From Psilocybe azurescens (lineage: Eukaryota; Basidiomycota; Agaricomycetes; Agaricales; Agrocybaceae), in NCBI GenBank assembly GCA_023853785.1, contig JAJIRX010000646.1, positions 1-22,319 on the forward strand: a DNA stretch of 22,319 nucleotides. Reading direction: 5' to 3'. Of this stretch, positions 20,573 to 22,319 are shown piece after piece; the first letter of the stretch is position 1, and each line of letters starts with the position of its first letter. The notes under the pieces are model-generated. The model saw only the letters and a list, made by a program, of their open reading frames with translations. It did not search any database and was not told the origin of the DNA. The position numbers were made by a program, and so were the translations under genes.

Positions 20573-20960
20573 ATTTGGGAAATTTCTAAAGGATGTACAC
20601 TGTAGTAGCAGGGAACAGAAGTTGTGTCGATCTCTCACGGGCACAGGCTGTTTATGCGGGTTGACATAAGGCACCGAGCATAGCCTCGGCTAGGGAATTT
20701 GTCGTTGTTTGATGTGTACAGAGTGACGTTGATCGCGATTCAAAGCCAGTACACGTAAGGATTGTTATATATACTGGTTGATTGTATTGGAGTAAAAGAG
20801 GTGGTGTGGATCCTTCTCAGTTGAATTCAAACTCTAGACCCATCCCAAAATATATGTACCCTGTCCCATAATAGCTGTGTCAAATAATTATCTTCTGTGG
20901 CTTGTTACAGGCTACGAGCTAGTTTTGGGGTAAAATAGGGCTGGCCGTGTTGCCGCGGGG
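20573..20960. other. 5' region of the NLR gene
   Basis: The minus-strand frame of the NLR first exon stays open upstream to about 20674 without an ATG, so translation most likely starts at 20572. The rest is without coding signal and should hold the NLR promoter. Confidence 0.35.
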
Positions 20961-21118
20961 TACAAGATTGTATCTAATATGATGTTCAATATTTCTGTTA
21001 CCTTGCGATCTTCAAAGTATTCTTTGAAGTGTATGTCCGAAATTCAACTGTATTGTAAAAGCCATAGGAAGCCTGCATGAGCCACCGTGGGTTTGAATGA
21101 ACAATAGGATATCATTGC
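20961..21118 (-). pseudogene. Decayed duplicate of an NLR C-terminal exon fragment
   Basis: The segment from about 20961 to 21118 aligns with about 18146-18303 inside the NLR gene, same orientation. Shared blocks include ATGATGTT, GATCTTCAAAGTATTCTTTG and AGTGTATGTCCGAAATTC. In the relict, CG steps of the gene copy are replaced: TCGTCCGTATCGTAAG in the gene corresponds to TCAACTGTATTGTAAA here. It is too short and altered to encode anything. It shows that a second NLR copy once lay here or that a piece was duplicated. Confidence 0.75.
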
Positions 21119-21994
21119 TGTACCAGCCCACCAATTCTGCGACCTGTACCCAGACGCAACAGGATAGCAACACCCCGGTAGGTCTTTGGGCTCGTTCAGG
21201 TCAAGACTCAGGCTGTCACATACTGTTCGTTCCACGCCCTTTCCGTCTCACATTCACTCCCCACATCCTTGCTGGCTTAATCCTCTCTTTCATAGAACCC
21301 CTCTTGTCCACGCCCTGTCAAATTCAAACCCTTTCCCAATCCCAATTCAGTCTCACTAACCTTATGAGCCCGTACCGCATCCCAAACGCACATGCACATG
21401 CACATATACCCCTCCCCGTGTACAACCCATCCGCCAGAGGTTCCTGCGATTATATTACACGGTCGAGGCGCACGTACGGCAGCAAATTCACACGTCCAAA
21501 ATCTTCTGACTATTGCGTCTTGCCTTCAGCCTGACAAATTCAAGCGGCAGGAGTGCTGTGAGAATGTCCGTATTGTCCGAGCGGATTGGGAGGGGCGCGT
21601 CACGTTAAGGTCAACGGTGCTTGTTGCGTGATCATGTACAATCAAACTAGTAGTATTCATCATTCCCCCGTCTATGCATGGACTGGAACAAGTGAACAAG
21701 ACGGTAGTAGTAAAGGTCGTAGGAATGTAAACCTATGCAGATCCATCTGATCCGAATATAGAGGACATTTCCACGCATATCATGGTCAGTTAATTTCGGG
21801 AAGGGTGATCGCAGAAGATAGAAGAGGGGACTGTACGGCTTCATGGAATAAGTGAGGACGGAGATTCAACGCGTTGCTGTGCTTCAATATGGGGGAATCA
21901 TGAGTTGGGTGCTTAAACTACAATGAGTACTTTGATTCCCTCGATCCCAACCCGAGTCTACAATTTCTCTCCTCTCCATCTGTTCAGAGTCCTG
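21119..21994. other. Stretch without supported gene
   Basis: A 145-codon plus-strand frame ends here at 21534, but it begins within the NLR relict, is full of Pro/Ser/Thr and includes a CACATGCACATGCACAT simple repeat. I see no family motif or exon structure that supports it. Confidence 0.35.
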
Positions 21995-22306
21995 TTAAAA
22001 GGTCAGAGTCAACATCCTCTTGACTAACATCAGCCTTTCATTAGTCTTCTCATCCTTCAATGTGGCGTTTGAAATTAGCGTATTGTCCAAGAAGTTCGGT
22101 TTATTGAGAAATGCTCTCATAATTCTATTAACCATCTCCTGTATCACCTCCTGAATCGATGATCTTTCGTGTTGCTGCTCCCACGACGAGGACATAACAA
22201 GCAAGCAAGCTCTTCTGAGAGTCCTGACCAGCCTCCGAAGTTGTGATGAGACGTAGGTAGATATACTGGTGTTCCATTTAAAATACGAGTGGGTTTTCAA
22301 AATCAA
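21995..22306 (-). CDS. Possible exon of a gene running off the window
   Basis: An open minus-strand frame ends with a stop at 21995 and reads SSQLRRLVRTLRRACLLVM, SIQEVIQEMVNRIMRAFLNK and TNERLMLVKRMLTLTF. The helix-like spacing of hydrophobic and basic residues is protein-like, but I recognise no family and cannot see its upstream part. Could equally be a chance frame. Confidence 0.25.
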   Translation of the reverse strand: MILKTHSYFKWNTSISTYVSSQLRRLVRTLRRACLLVMSSSWEQQHERSSIQEVIQEMVNRIMRAFLNKPNFLDNTLISNATLKDEKTNERLMLVKRMLTLTF

Positions 22307-22319
22307 AGGAGAGCTTTTC

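Noticed and set aside
21097..21534. 145-codon plus-strand open frame
   Set aside because: Starts inside the NLR relict and includes a simple CACATG repeat; no motif or exon signal.

Overview
The window looks like nuclear DNA of a mushroom-forming basidiomycete (Agaricomycetes). Genes are split by many introns of about 47-82 bases with GT(A/G)(A/T)G-like donors and CAG/TAG acceptors. The recognisable proteins are groups that are expanded in such fungi: a TET/JBP-type 2-oxoglutarate/Fe(II) dioxygenase, a NACHT NTPase of the NLR type, a CACTA-like (Tnp2/Plavaka-type) transposase, and several basidiomycete-only proteins without known function. No tRNA, rRNA, CRISPR array or bacterial feature was seen.

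Layout, left to right. (1) 66-1933 (+): a broken multi-exon gene of unknown function with a 173-bp internal direct duplication. (2) 1989-4008 (-): a convergent gene with a Zn2Cys6-like cysteine cluster and a coiled coil. (3) 4229-7155 (+): divergent from gene 2 by 220 bases; an acidic protein full of EIGSD/EVGTD motifs, carrying a 14-copy, about 69-bp minisatellite and a 3-copy 141-bp repeat. (4) 7269-7753 (+) and about 8099-9435 (+): two unrecognised multi-exon genes. (5) 10071-11383 (+): the TET/JBP-like dioxygenase, with its iron and 2-oxoglutarate residues present. (6) 11384-13806: mostly empty, with one possible decayed coding stretch. (7) 13807-16338 (-): an AT-rich, CpG-poor, internally deleted transposase fossil. 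Beyond its 5' end, at 16661-16950, lie 11 short repeats that look like transposon subterminal binding sites. (8) 17179-20572 (-): the NACHT gene; a decayed copy of part of its C-terminal exon lies at about 20961-21118. The last 1.2 kb holds nothing firm.

Two themes run through the window. First, nearly every gene is interrupted by single-base frame breaks, most of them repaired by adding one base to a homopolymer. That pattern fits assembly under-calling at least as well as pseudogene decay, so many 'broken' genes here may be intact in the organism. Second, the transposon and the NLR remnant show CG-to-TG/CA decay, the mark of cytosine methylation, while a TET/JBP-type enzyme that would act on methylated cytosine lies about 2.4 kb from the transposase. 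Immunity-type NLR, transposon, putative methyl-cytosine oxidase and a motif-repeat protein together form an accessory island. A functional link between them is inference only.
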